A stretch of DNA of 64,000 bases from an uncultured Collinsella sp. (GTDB taxonomy: Bacteria > Actinomycetota > Coriobacteriia > Coriobacteriales > Coriobacteriaceae): the NCBI GenBank assembly GCA_958452935.1, contig CAUDVX010000003.1:74613-138612 (forward strand). Direction: 5' to 3'. Shown one piece after another: positions 34,230 to 42,053 of the stretch. The notes below the pieces were generated by a model. It was given only the letters and a program-made list of their open reading frames with translations. It did no database searches and had not been told where the DNA came from. Positions within the stretch are counted from its first letter, which is position 1; the number at the start of each line of letters is the position of its first letter. The translations under genes and the position numbers were made by a program.

Positions 34230-34821
34230 CCGGAAAGCCTGCCTGGCGCAGGGCCTCGTAGAGGACGATGGCGGCGCTGTTGGAGAGGTTAAGTGCGCTG
34301 ATGCGGTAGTCGTCCGGGTTGACGAAGTTGCCGCAGATATCCTGCTGGAGGATGGCCTCGTGGCTGTCCTCGGTATGCCCCAGCGATTCTTCGTGGGCTT
34401 CCCAAGCCTCGGCGTTATCGAGTGAGTCGCAATCGCGCAGCATGGGGATGCGCTCGCAGCGCTCGGGCGCCGCGGCAAGCAGTGGCTCGGGAATGCCCGA
34501 GCTCTCGCTGCCAAAGACCAAGTAGTCGCCATCGCGGTAGGCACTCTGCGCATAGGTGCGGCGTGCCTTTTTGGTCAGCAGATGCAGGCGTTCGTCGGCA
34601 GGGGAGAGACCATTGCGCGCAAGGAAATCCTCCCAGCTGGCATAGGTGGTCACGTCCAGGTTTTGCCAGTAGCCCAGGCCGGCGCGACGTACCGTCTTGT
34701 CGTCTAGCGAAAAGCCCAGTGGCTCCACCAGATGCAGACGGGCGCCGGTGACCACGCAGGTACGGCCGATATTGCCCGTATTGGCCGGAATCTCGGGCGC
34801 ATACAGCACGATGTTGAACAT
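34222..34821 (-). CDS. trmL: tRNA (cytidine34-2'-O)-methyltransferase, SPOUT family
   Basis: The 199-residue protein is a SPOUT methyltransferase: IVLYAPEIPANTGNIGRTC at the N terminus, LVFGSESSGIPEPLL (motif 2, about 99-113), and the knot region RISALNLSNSAAIVLYEALRQ near the C terminus. TrmL methylates the wobble C34 or U34 ribose in tRNA-Leu isoacceptors. It is about 40 residues longer than E. coli TrmL, because of the middle region. AAGGAG precedes the ATG at 34819-34821. The last codons and stop fall in a hairpin repeat, so the ending GM may be repeat-derived. A second repeat lies 24 bases upstream of the start. Confidence 0.92.
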   Translation of the reverse strand: MFNIVLYAPEIPANTGNIGRTCVVTGARLHLVEPLGFSLDDKTVRRAGLGYWQNLDVTTYASWEDFLARNGLSPADERLHLLTKKARRTYAQSAYRDGDYLVFGSESSGIPEPLLAAAPERCERIPMLRDCDSLDNAEAWEAHEESLGHTEDSHEAILQQDICGNFVNPDDYRISALNLSNSAAIVLYEALRQAGFPGM

Positions 34822-34845
34822 GAATCTCCTTGGCTCAGAACGAAA

Positions 34846-34882
34846 AACCACCACGAAGGGGACAGGCACCTTCGTGGTGGTT
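34846..34882. repeat. GGGACAG hairpin repeat with CACCACGAAGG stem
   Basis: Perfect 14-bp arms (34846-34859 and 34869-34882) enclose GGACAGGCA. The stem sequence differs from all other copies, while the loop core is kept. It lies between the start of trmL and the end of the CobW-type gene. Confidence 0.85.
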
Positions 34883-34921
34883 TGGCGGTTACGTGGGCGG
34901 AAAATGCCCGCTTGGATAAAC

Positions 34922-36052
34922 CTAGGCGCGGTGCCAGTCGGTCAGGCAAGCATCGAGGGAGGCGATGAGCGCATCCTTGTCCATGTGACGGCCGATGATG
35001 CACAGGCTCGTCATGCGGTCGCCCGTCTCGTCGTCCCAAATCTGCATGATCTCGGGGTTCTCGTCGATGATCTTCTGCTTCTCGCCCTCGGGCGCCGAAT
35101 CGACAAACAGGCCGTTCTCCATCAGGCGCATCTGGTGGCCGGCCTGCTCAAACATGTAGCACATGTCCGGATCGCCGGTCTGCCACAGCGGACCCTTGAC
35201 GCGGATGACCTCGTCGGGCCACTCCTGCTCAACAAAATTGGTGAACTTCTGCAGGTCAAACGGCTTGCGGCGCGAGTACACAAAGGTCTCGATGTCGTAC
35301 TCGAGCACCTCGGGGTCGTCGTGCTCCTCGGGATGCTCCATGGCCTCGATCCAGGCGGCGGAGTTGTAGGCGCGCATAAAGTCGAAGCGGTCGGTGTCGA
35401 GCAGCTCCTCCATGGGGACCTCGCCGTTTTGGGCCTCGACAATCACGGCGTCCTTCTGCAGGCTGCGCACGATGGCCTTGAGCTCGGCGATCTGCTCGGG
35501 CGTCACGGTATCGGTCTTGTTGAGGATCAGCGTGGAGCAGAATTCGATCTGCTGGATGAGCAGGCTTTCGATGTCGTCCTCGTCGATATCCTCGGCCAGC
35601 AGGTCGCGACCGCCGTTGAACTCGTCGTACATGCGGGCGCAGTCGACCACGGCCACGATGTTGTCGAGCGCGAGCTTGGGCTCGCCGCCCACCTTGGCCT
35701 CGTCGCAGAAGCTCGAGATGGTGTAGGCGATGGGGATAGGCTCGCAAATGCCCGATGCCTCGATGATGATGTAGTCGAAGTTGCCCGAATCGGCGATGCC
35801 CTGCAGCTGGTTGGCCAGGTCATCCGAAAGCGTGCAGCAGATGCAGCCGTTGGTGAGCGGGATGAGGTCATCGGTCTCGGAAAGGCCGCCGTCGGCGATG
35901 AGGCTGGCGTCGACGTTGATCTCGCCGATATCGTTGACGATCACGGCGGCGCGGATGCCGCCGTCGTTAGCGAGGATGTGGTTGAGCAGCGTGGTCTTGC
36001 CGGCACCGAGGTATCCGGTAAGCATGATGATCTTCACGGGTTTGTTGGGCAT
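34922..36052 (-). CDS. CobW/COG0523-family GTPase, probable metal chaperone
   Basis: The 376-residue protein has Walker A TGYLGAGKTT (about residue 12), the metal-binding GCICCTL motif (CxCC, about 68), NKTD (about 186) and a CobW C-terminal domain with FVYSRRKPFDLQKF. It is somewhat acidic, with an insert EDIDEDDIESL. COG0523 GTPases deliver zinc, cobalt or other metals to client enzymes. AAAGGAGGGCAC fixes the start at 36050-36052; a 7-codon extension is rejected. No obvious Zur site is seen upstream, and the neighbours do not reveal the client. Confidence 0.88.
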   Translation of the reverse strand: MPNKPVKIIMLTGYLGAGKTTLLNHILANDGGIRAAVIVNDIGEINVDASLIADGGLSETDDLIPLTNGCICCTLSDDLANQLQGIADSGNFDYIIIEASGICEPIPIAYTISSFCDEAKVGGEPKLALDNIVAVVDCARMYDEFNGGRDLLAEDIDEDDIESLLIQQIEFCSTLILNKTDTVTPEQIAELKAIVRSLQKDAVIVEAQNGEVPMEELLDTDRFDFMRAYNSAAWIEAMEHPEEHDDPEVLEYDIETFVYSRRKPFDLQKFTNFVEQEWPDEVIRVKGPLWQTGDPDMCYMFEQAGHQMRLMENGLFVDSAPEGEKQKIIDENPEIMQIWDDETGDRMTSLCIIGRHMDKDALIASLDACLTDWHRA

Positions 36053-36138
36053 GTGCCCTCCTTTGTTAGACATGGCTTACAGTTGAATCTTATGCCAAAC
36101 GCCTGCTCTTATACCCACGCGCCGGCAAATAACACAAG

Positions 36139-36477
36139 CTACTCCCAGGCTCCCCATACATCGGGGCAATAACCGACGGTGGCCTTTTTGCCGTTGCGCA
36201 CGATGGGCTCGGCCAAGACCTGCTGGTTCTCGAGCAGCTTGTCGAAGCGCTGACTGGGGGTAAGGTGCTGGATGAGCGCGAGCGTCTCCTCGTCCTTGGC
36301 TTTGGGGTTAAGCAGCTTGTCGATGCCGCCGACCGCCTGCATCACGCTCGTGAGCTCGCCCTTGCTCATCTCCTTTTCCTTAAGGTCAATAAACTGCACC
36401 TTAATGCGGCGCTCCTTAAAATAGCGCTGGGCCTTCTTGGTATCGAAGGACTTTTTGGTGCCAAAAATCTGGATCAT
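36139..36477 (-). CDS. ArsC/Spx-fold protein lacking the usual active-site cysteine
   Basis: The 112-residue protein has the ArsC/YffB fold: an N-terminal IFGTKKSFDTKKAQRYF, RRIKVQFIDL, and the ArsC-type C terminus with LAEPIVRNGKKATVGY. In the family the motif reads GTKKC or GIKNC, the cysteine being catalytic. Here the codon is TCC (Ser) at residue 10, so thiol chemistry at that site is lost. True arsenate reductase activity is therefore unlikely. It may be a regulatory or degenerate family member. It is on the same strand as the CobW-type gene, 86 bases ahead of it, and is preceded by the long structured element. Confidence 0.82.
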   Translation of the reverse strand: MIQIFGTKKSFDTKKAQRYFKERRIKVQFIDLKEKEMSKGELTSVMQAVGGIDKLLNPKAKDEETLALIQHLTPSQRFDKLLENQQVLAEPIVRNGKKATVGYCPDVWGAWE

Positions 36478-36482
36478 ATGTT

Positions 36483-36653
36483 CCGCCGTTCTAACGAACG
36501 GCGGTCACCTCGACGCTGCAAAGCCATCTGATGGGCAATCTGCCTTTCAATCGTCGGGCGCGGGCAAAAGCCCAGCGCCCTCCTCTTTCAAGGCACCTTG
36601 CCTCATCAGCTGGTTTTTCGCTGACATTAACGAAACATCGAGGTGACCACCGC
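36483..36653. repeat. Long imperfect inverted repeat / structured RNA candidate
   Basis: The 181-base gap between the ArsC-fold gene and the flavodoxin gene folds on itself. Arms GCGGTCACCTCGA (36501-36513) and TCGAGGTGACC-A-CCGC (36638-36653) close it. Inside, CTGATG (36528) pairs with CATCAG (36604) and GGCAA (36534) with TTGCC (36598). The tip GGGCGCGGGC-AAAA-GCCCAGCGCCC (36556-36580) is a near-perfect hairpin. A separate hairpin CCGCCGTTC/GAACGGCGG lies at 36483-36504, beside the ArsC-fold start. It may be a MITE-like element or a 5' structured leader of the minus-strand gene. Confidence 0.65.
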
Positions 36654-36658
36654 TGGTC

Positions 36659-37282
36659 TTATCGAATGAAATTGGTCGTTGCGCAATCTGCTTCGGGCGC
36701 GTTGATGCCGGCGGCGCGGCCTGCTTCGATGCAACGCAGGAGCCAGGCCATGTTTTTGCCGATGTTTCGCATGGTGGCAAGGCCCTCGGCGTCCCCATGG
36801 GCGTCGCCGGGCACGCGGCCAAACACGTTGTTCCAGTAGGTGGAAGCAACTACGGGCATTTGCTTAATGGTGAAGTACTTGTTGAGCACATCGAAGGTGG
36901 TCGACGTGCCGCCGCGACGGGCGACGGCGACTGCGGCGCCAGGTTTGTGCTCAAAGGCATGCCCGCCTGCGTAGAAGGCGCGATCGAGGGCCGAAAGGAT
37001 GCGTCCGCTGGGGTGCGCGTAGTAGACGGGCGAGCCAAAGACAAAACCGTCTGCCTGCTCGGCGGCAGCGATCAGCTCGTTGACCACGTCGTCGTCAAAG
37101 GTGCAGCGTCCGCCGAGCTTGCCGCACTGACCGCAGCCGATGCAGTCGCGAATGGGCTTGGCGCCCAGCTGAAACACCTCGGTATCAATGCCTTCGGCGT
37201 TGAGCTGCTCGGCGACCTCGGCGAGTGCGCGGGCGGTGTTGCCGTTTGCCTTGGGACTGCCATTGACCAAAAGAACCTTCAT
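36659..37282 (-). CDS. Flavodoxin-fold NAD(P)H-dependent FMN reductase / iron-sulfur flavoprotein-like
   Basis: The 207-residue protein has the flavodoxin-like FMN site LVNGSPKANGNTA (residues 5-17), a CIGCGQCGKLGGRC cluster-like cysteine motif (about 47-60) and the FGSPVYYAHPSG segment (about 82-93). Such proteins reduce quinones, flavins or nitro compounds; the cysteines could hold an iron-sulfur cluster or form a disulfide. The ATG at 37280-37282 has a GAGGGAG site; a GTG directly upstream is an alternative. It ends one base before the long structured element. Confidence 0.86.
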   Translation of the reverse strand: MKVLLVNGSPKANGNTARALAEVAEQLNAEGIDTEVFQLGAKPIRDCIGCGQCGKLGGRCTFDDDVVNELIAAAEQADGFVFGSPVYYAHPSGRILSALDRAFYAGGHAFEHKPGAAVAVARRGGTSTTFDVLNKYFTIKQMPVVASTYWNNVFGRVPGDAHGDAEGLATMRNIGKNMAWLLRCIEAGRAAGINAPEADCATTNFIR

Positions 37283-37356
37283 CACAAACTCCCTCTGCTT
37301 TTGGTGACTTCTGCAGAGGATTATCGCACGATGGGGGAGGCGATGCGGGCGCGGTG

Positions 37357-38886
37357 CTAATCCAGTTTGGTACCTGGTACCTGCACGGCTTTCCCGAGCA
37401 ACGCTTTGAGCTCGTTCAAAATGGAAACAGGTTGACGGTCGACGCCGTCCAGATGGAGCGTGGCCACGCGAATGGGCGGCTGATATTCAAGCGAGCCGAT
37501 GAGCACGGGAGAACCCAAGAACCGTTCGATGTCGCTTGCGATCTCATCGATTGCCTCGGGGCCGAGCTCATCGAAGAGTGCCACGAATGTCGGCCCCGTC
37601 GAGCGGAACAGGCGGCCCTTGCCGCGCGAACAATCCATGAGGCAGGCGGCGCTTTCGGCGAGCACGCGGTCGCCTGCATCGAATCCAAAGCGGGCATTGA
37701 CCTCGGCGATATCGTCGACCTTAATGGCAATAAAGCCTGCCTCGTGTGGCACGCGGCGCATCTCTCCAATAGCGTTGACCAGCGCGTGGACATCGCCCAG
37801 GCCCGTTACCGAGTCGGTCGTATCCGCTAGGCTTCGGTTGATGATAATGCCCACATACATGCTGGGCTCGGTATCGGTGCCGTCCAAGCGGTAGCCCGTG
37901 CAGTCGCAAAGCGCATATTTTCCGGTGGCATCCATTACGCGATACTGCATGTAGTGGAAATGCCACGTGCCGTTTATCACCATGTCGAGCTCGGCGCGTA
38001 CGTTGTCGCGGTCCTCGGGATGAACGCGGGCGAGCCACATGTCGAGTGAGTTAAAAGGGTGCTGGGAGGGCAGGTCAAAATCGCGCACGGCGTTAACCGA
38101 CCATTGCGATTCTCCAGTATCGAGGTTAAGGATGAACGGATAGCGCGTCTCGGAGCTCATGGAGATCGCCTGGAACACCCGGTCGTTGCACGGAAGTTGA
38201 TCGACGATTGGGCGTTGCGGCGCGTCATTGTTTTCCGGTTGCTGTACACGATGCATAAGCTTATAGCGATACATCTTGCGATCGGCATCCATCGTCATCT
38301 GGCGACGCGTGTCGCCGGCAAGTGGATCGACGCGCGAGCAGCCAAAGCTAAAGCTGGCGATCATGGGCGCCTTGCCATCTGAGCTCGCCTCGATCAGCCC
38401 GGCACGTACCTGCTCCAAGCGCTGCTCGAGTTCGGTCTCGTTTGCAGAGAGCGAGATAAGTACAAACTCGTCTCCACCGATACGGAACAGCATCTCATCG
38501 TGCTCCATGGTTTCGGAGAGCGTGCGGCAGATGCTCAGAATATAGCGATTGCCTTCGGCATGGCCAAACCTATCATTGCAATGCTTGAGATGGTCGATGT
38601 CAATATAGGCGCAGGTGAAGGGGTCGCCTTTGCGCCAGAGTTGCTCGACGTGACGGTCGAGTCCGCTGCGGTTGCCCAAGTTGGTGAACGGATCGATATA
38701 GGCGTTGCGCTCAAGCAGCTGGCGCTCTTGTTGCAGGATGGCATGCGTCTTTTGCAGTTGCTCACCAACGGCGCGTAGCTCAGCAGGCAGCGCGGCAACA
38801 TCGAGTTCGGCGGTCGAGATGCCATTCGCAAGTCGCTGAAGATAGGCAATAATCAATTGCTCACCCAGGCGATATGACTCGTTCAT
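37357..38886 (-). CDS. GGDEF diguanylate cyclase with PAS and degenerate second GGDEF domain
   Basis: The 509-residue protein has an N-terminal helical region, an active-looking GGDEF domain (about 65-210, FRIGGDEF) with no RxxD inhibitory site in the canonical position, and a PAS-like sensor (about 235-350, with WLARVHPEDRDNVRAEL). A second GGDEF-like domain follows (about 360-505), in which the signature is replaced by STGPTF. It is predicted to make cyclic di-GMP in response to a PAS signal. AAGGAGG before the ATG at 38884-38886 supports the start. The downstream protein at 39014-41731 has the same front half plus EAL, so the genes are tandem paralogues. Confidence 0.88.
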   Translation of the reverse strand: MNESYRLGEQLIIAYLQRLANGISTAELDVAALPAELRAVGEQLQKTHAILQQERQLLERNAYIDPFTNLGNRSGLDRHVEQLWRKGDPFTCAYIDIDHLKHCNDRFGHAEGNRYILSICRTLSETMEHDEMLFRIGGDEFVLISLSANETELEQRLEQVRAGLIEASSDGKAPMIASFSFGCSRVDPLAGDTRRQMTMDADRKMYRYKLMHRVQQPENNDAPQRPIVDQLPCNDRVFQAISMSSETRYPFILNLDTGESQWSVNAVRDFDLPSQHPFNSLDMWLARVHPEDRDNVRAELDMVINGTWHFHYMQYRVMDATGKYALCDCTGYRLDGTDTEPSMYVGIIINRSLADTTDSVTGLGDVHALVNAIGEMRRVPHEAGFIAIKVDDIAEVNARFGFDAGDRVLAESAACLMDCSRGKGRLFRSTGPTFVALFDELGPEAIDEIASDIERFLGSPVLIGSLEYQPPIRVATLHLDGVDRQPVSILNELKALLGKAVQVPGTKLD

Positions 38887-38924
38887 GATGGATAACCTCC
38901 TTGGACGGAACAATGGTTTGTATC

Positions 38925-38955
38925 ATATCCCCAATTCGGTTTGAATTGGGGATAT
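38925..38955 (-). promoter_or_regulatory. Inverted repeat at the promoter of the GGDEF gene
   Basis: ATATCCCCAATTC (38925-38937) and GAATTGGGGATAT (38943-38955) form a perfect 13-bp inverted repeat with a 5-base centre. The left arm overlaps a TATGAT -10-like box (38922-38927, leftward). This may be an operator. It shares ATCCCCA...TGGGGAT with the palindrome at 60136. Confidence 0.55.
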
Positions 38956-39013
38956 AAGTTAGCTAATGGAGGAAAATTCCCCCTTCGGCGGTGGCGTTTT
39001 GCGCGCGAGCGTA

Positions 39014-41731
39014 TCAGTTGTTATTGCCGCCATCGAGCAATGCCTCAAAATCCTTCGCCGGCATGGGGCGGTAGTAGAGGAAGCCCTGAGCGTAGCGGGC
39101 GCCCATTTGTCGTAGCATGTTCGCCTGCTCATTTGTCTCGACGCCTTCGACCTCGACGGGCAGATGGAGCGACTGCGCCATTTCGAGCATCGATGAAATG
39201 ATTTGCGTGCTGCGGCCTTGATCGCGGTCGGTGGGTACAAAGGCGCGGTCGAGCTTGATGACGTCGACGTTGACGTTCTTGAGCATCGCGAGCGTGGACT
39301 GACCGGTGCCAAAATCGTCCATATAGGTCGAGAAGCCGCGGGTGTGCAGGTCGGCCGTCAGTTTGTCCACGGCCTCGGACTCTCCCGTATAAGCCGTCTC
39401 GGTGATCTCGATACGCATGAGCTCGGGCGGTAGGTTGTATTGGGCGGCAAGCGCCCCCATATGTTCGGCAACGTCGCAGGCAAGGATATCCACGCGCGAC
39501 ACATTAAGCGAAACCGGAACCACACGAAGTCCTCGATCGATGCGCTCGCGCAGCCATGAGGCGACACCCTGCCAAATGTACTTGTCGAGCGTCACCACAA
39601 AGCCGCTATCCTCGAGTGCGGGGATAAACGTTGCGGGCGAAATGAGAGAGCCGTCCTTGTCAATCCAGCGGGTGAGTGCTTCGGCGCCAATAATCTCGCC
39701 GGTTTCCATATCGACCTGGGGCTGCAGGTAGTACGTGATACGGCCGTTTGAGAGCGCGTATTGGAACTCGGTCAGCGTGCGGTGGAACGCAATCTCGTGC
39801 TCATATTCCTCGGGGCGGAAAATAGCAATGCGCTCCTTGAAGTCGTTTTTGGCGCGTCGATTGGTAAACATGGCCTTGGCCTGGGCATCGATGGTGATTT
39901 CCTCGCTAGCGTCGATGGGGCATACGCCCATGGACGGCCAAAAGCCTACGCCGTCGTCGTGCTTGGCTACAGCCTCGCGCACGCGCGCATAGACTCGGTG
40001 AACGAAATCGTGCTCAAAGGGTATGAGCAGACAAAAGTCGTCTTGCCCCCAGTATCCCGCGACACCCATGTCGGCGTTCTCGATATCCTTGAGCACCGTG
40101 CCCACATCGGCAAGCATACGGTCGCCTTCGGTCTGTCCATACCATTCGTTAAATAGGCGCATGTGGCCCATGTCGACGGTGGCGATACACCAAGCGCCGT
40201 CGCGCCTTGCCTTGATGAAGGCATTGGCACGGCGCATAAACTCGCTGGGGCGGTAGAGGCCTGTGAGCATATCGAGGTGCTCGGCGACGGCGCCTTTGCG
40301 TTCCATCTCGGGTATGGGCAGACTGTCGTTGGGAACAAGTCCGCCGGCCGTGCGAAGGCGACGATCGAGTTCGCCCAAAACGGTCGATGTTTGGGAGTCC
40401 AGGCGTTCGTAAAAGGTCGGGACGACAAGACAGACGGGAGCAATGGTGTCGCCTGCGATTTGCACAGGAGCGAAAACAGCCTCTTTAAGGTGGTGGGTTA
40501 GTTGCTCGAATGCCTCGTGGTCCAGGTCGTTGCTGAGCACGACGAACTGGACGCTACGTGAACGGTAGACCCTGCTCCTGCCGCGGGTGATCGACAGCAT
40601 GCGGCCTGCGTATTCGGCGAGCATGTTGTCGACAGCCTCGGCTCCGTAGAGCTCGTTGAGCTTTGTCGTGCCACGAACGCGCACCGCTATAAGGCCCGTC
40701 TCGCAACGGTCGCAACGACAGGCGTCGATGGCATTGACCAACATGCGCTGGGTGCCGAGGCCTGTCGCGGCGTCGACGGTTTCGGCAAGTGAGTGGTTGA
40801 CGAGCTCGCCGACATAGAGCGAGGGGACATTTTCGTCGCCGTCGATGCGAAACCCGCGAGCACGGCAGAGGACGTAGTCGCCGACGGCATTGCGCACACG
40901 ATACTGCATGACGCGACGGTGCTTGGTGCCGTTATAGACCTGGTCGATGTCGTTGATGTAGGCCTCAAGGTCATCGGGATGCACGCGCGTTTTCCAGTAA
41001 TCGCGACAGTTGTCTATGTGCTCCGAGGGAAGGCCAAGATCGCGCAAGGCGCCTTGCGACCAAAGGGTGCGATGTTTGTCCAAGTTCTCGATAAAGAAAT
41101 AGCGGCCCTCGTTGAGCATCGAAAAGGCGTCGAAAATGCGATCGCTTATTTCGAAGTCGTCGGTGTGGACTTGCGAGATATTGCGCCGATCAAGGTGTAC
41201 GGCATGACGTAGCTTGTAGTCGTACATGCGATGGTCGGCATCGAGTGTCATGCGATTGGGGGCCTCGCCCAAGGCGGGGTCGGCATGTGACACTCCGTAG
41301 CTAAACGAGTGAGGCATCTCGGAATCGTTGTTTTTGAGCAGGACCGTTCGGCAGTGTTCCAGACGCTCGGCGAGGTCGTCCTCGGTCGCAACCGTAGACA
41401 GGATGGCAAACTCGTCGCCGCCTATGCGAAACGCCGCCTCGTCCACCTTCATATACAGCTTGAGATAGAGGCTTACCTGCAAGATATAGCGGTTGCCCTC
41501 GTCATGCCCAAAGATGTCGTTGCAGTGCTTAAGGTTATCGATGTCGATAAACGCCATGGTCACGGGCAGTTCCTGCTCCCAGATTTCCTCTAAGGAGCGA
41601 GCAAAGCCGCCGCGGTTGCCAAGTCCGGTAAGCTGGTCGGTAAAGGCGGTCCTAATCAGATCATCCTGACGCTCGAGAAGGTCGCGAACGGTCTTTTCGA
41701 GCGTTTCGGTGTAATTGCTGACAGTATCCAT
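39014..41731 (-). CDS. PAS-GGDEF-EAL cyclic di-GMP protein
   Basis: The 905-residue protein has an active-looking GGDEF (FRIGGDEF, about residue 105), a PAS region (about 215-330) and a degenerate GGDEF-like segment. A third GGDEF-like domain has GYWGQDDF in place of GGDEF (about 570), and an EAL domain closes the protein (about 650-895). The EAL catalytic set is visible: GAEALTRW, LNVSRVD, IEITETAY, DDFGTGQSTL, IKLDRAF and EGVET. It is therefore predicted to hydrolyse cyclic di-GMP, perhaps with bifunctional or GTP-sensing control. It lies 127 bases ahead of the shorter GGDEF gene with the same N-terminal design. The start ATG lacks a strong ribosome site. Confidence 0.9.
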   Translation of the reverse strand: MDTVSNYTETLEKTVRDLLERQDDLIRTAFTDQLTGLGNRGGFARSLEEIWEQELPVTMAFIDIDNLKHCNDIFGHDEGNRYILQVSLYLKLYMKVDEAAFRIGGDEFAILSTVATEDDLAERLEHCRTVLLKNNDSEMPHSFSYGVSHADPALGEAPNRMTLDADHRMYDYKLRHAVHLDRRNISQVHTDDFEISDRIFDAFSMLNEGRYFFIENLDKHRTLWSQGALRDLGLPSEHIDNCRDYWKTRVHPDDLEAYINDIDQVYNGTKHRRVMQYRVRNAVGDYVLCRARGFRIDGDENVPSLYVGELVNHSLAETVDAATGLGTQRMLVNAIDACRCDRCETGLIAVRVRGTTKLNELYGAEAVDNMLAEYAGRMLSITRGRSRVYRSRSVQFVVLSNDLDHEAFEQLTHHLKEAVFAPVQIAGDTIAPVCLVVPTFYERLDSQTSTVLGELDRRLRTAGGLVPNDSLPIPEMERKGAVAEHLDMLTGLYRPSEFMRRANAFIKARRDGAWCIATVDMGHMRLFNEWYGQTEGDRMLADVGTVLKDIENADMGVAGYWGQDDFCLLIPFEHDFVHRVYARVREAVAKHDDGVGFWPSMGVCPIDASEEITIDAQAKAMFTNRRAKNDFKERIAIFRPEEYEHEIAFHRTLTEFQYALSNGRITYYLQPQVDMETGEIIGAEALTRWIDKDGSLISPATFIPALEDSGFVVTLDKYIWQGVASWLRERIDRGLRVVPVSLNVSRVDILACDVAEHMGALAAQYNLPPELMRIEITETAYTGESEAVDKLTADLHTRGFSTYMDDFGTGQSTLAMLKNVNVDVIKLDRAFVPTDRDQGRSTQIISSMLEMAQSLHLPVEVEGVETNEQANMLRQMGARYAQGFLYYRPMPAKDFEALLDGGNNN

Positions 41732-42053
41732 GTCGTAAGCGGCTTTCTGAGGTCGGGCGGATTGCGTCGGGCGAGCTCGTTGTGCACACGCGTTGTTGTT
41801 CGGCGCTTTGCGTGCATCCAGGCCCCGCCTTGCTGCGTTGTTGGGTTACTTTACCGGCTAATGTTCGCTGTTGATAACTACTGCGTAGTATAAACAACAG
41901 CACACAATTATATATGGGTGCATATGCTGTGGGCGGCCATTATTCGACAAACGGCAGCGCGACGATGCGATGTCCGATAAAAATGCGACTGAGACGATAT
42001 ATGTTGACGGGTATACTTGTCCCGGTTTTAAACGCAGGAACGGAGATGGTCGC
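41732..42053. other. 322-base gap, divergent promoters
   Basis: No coding frame is credible. For the leftward gene a TATACT box lies at 41887-41892, with the palindrome ACTAC-TGC-GTAGT at 41877-41889 overlapping it. For the rightward patatin gene TATACT at 42012-42017 lies 37 bases before the start. The part nearer the GGDEF-EAL start holds nothing I recognise. Confidence 0.55.

Noticed and set aside
34697..36172. Long open frame (491 codons) on the plus strand
   Set aside because: It lies wholly antisense to the CobW-type and TrmL genes, shows no ribosome site or family motif, and such long antisense frames are expected in high G+C coding DNA.
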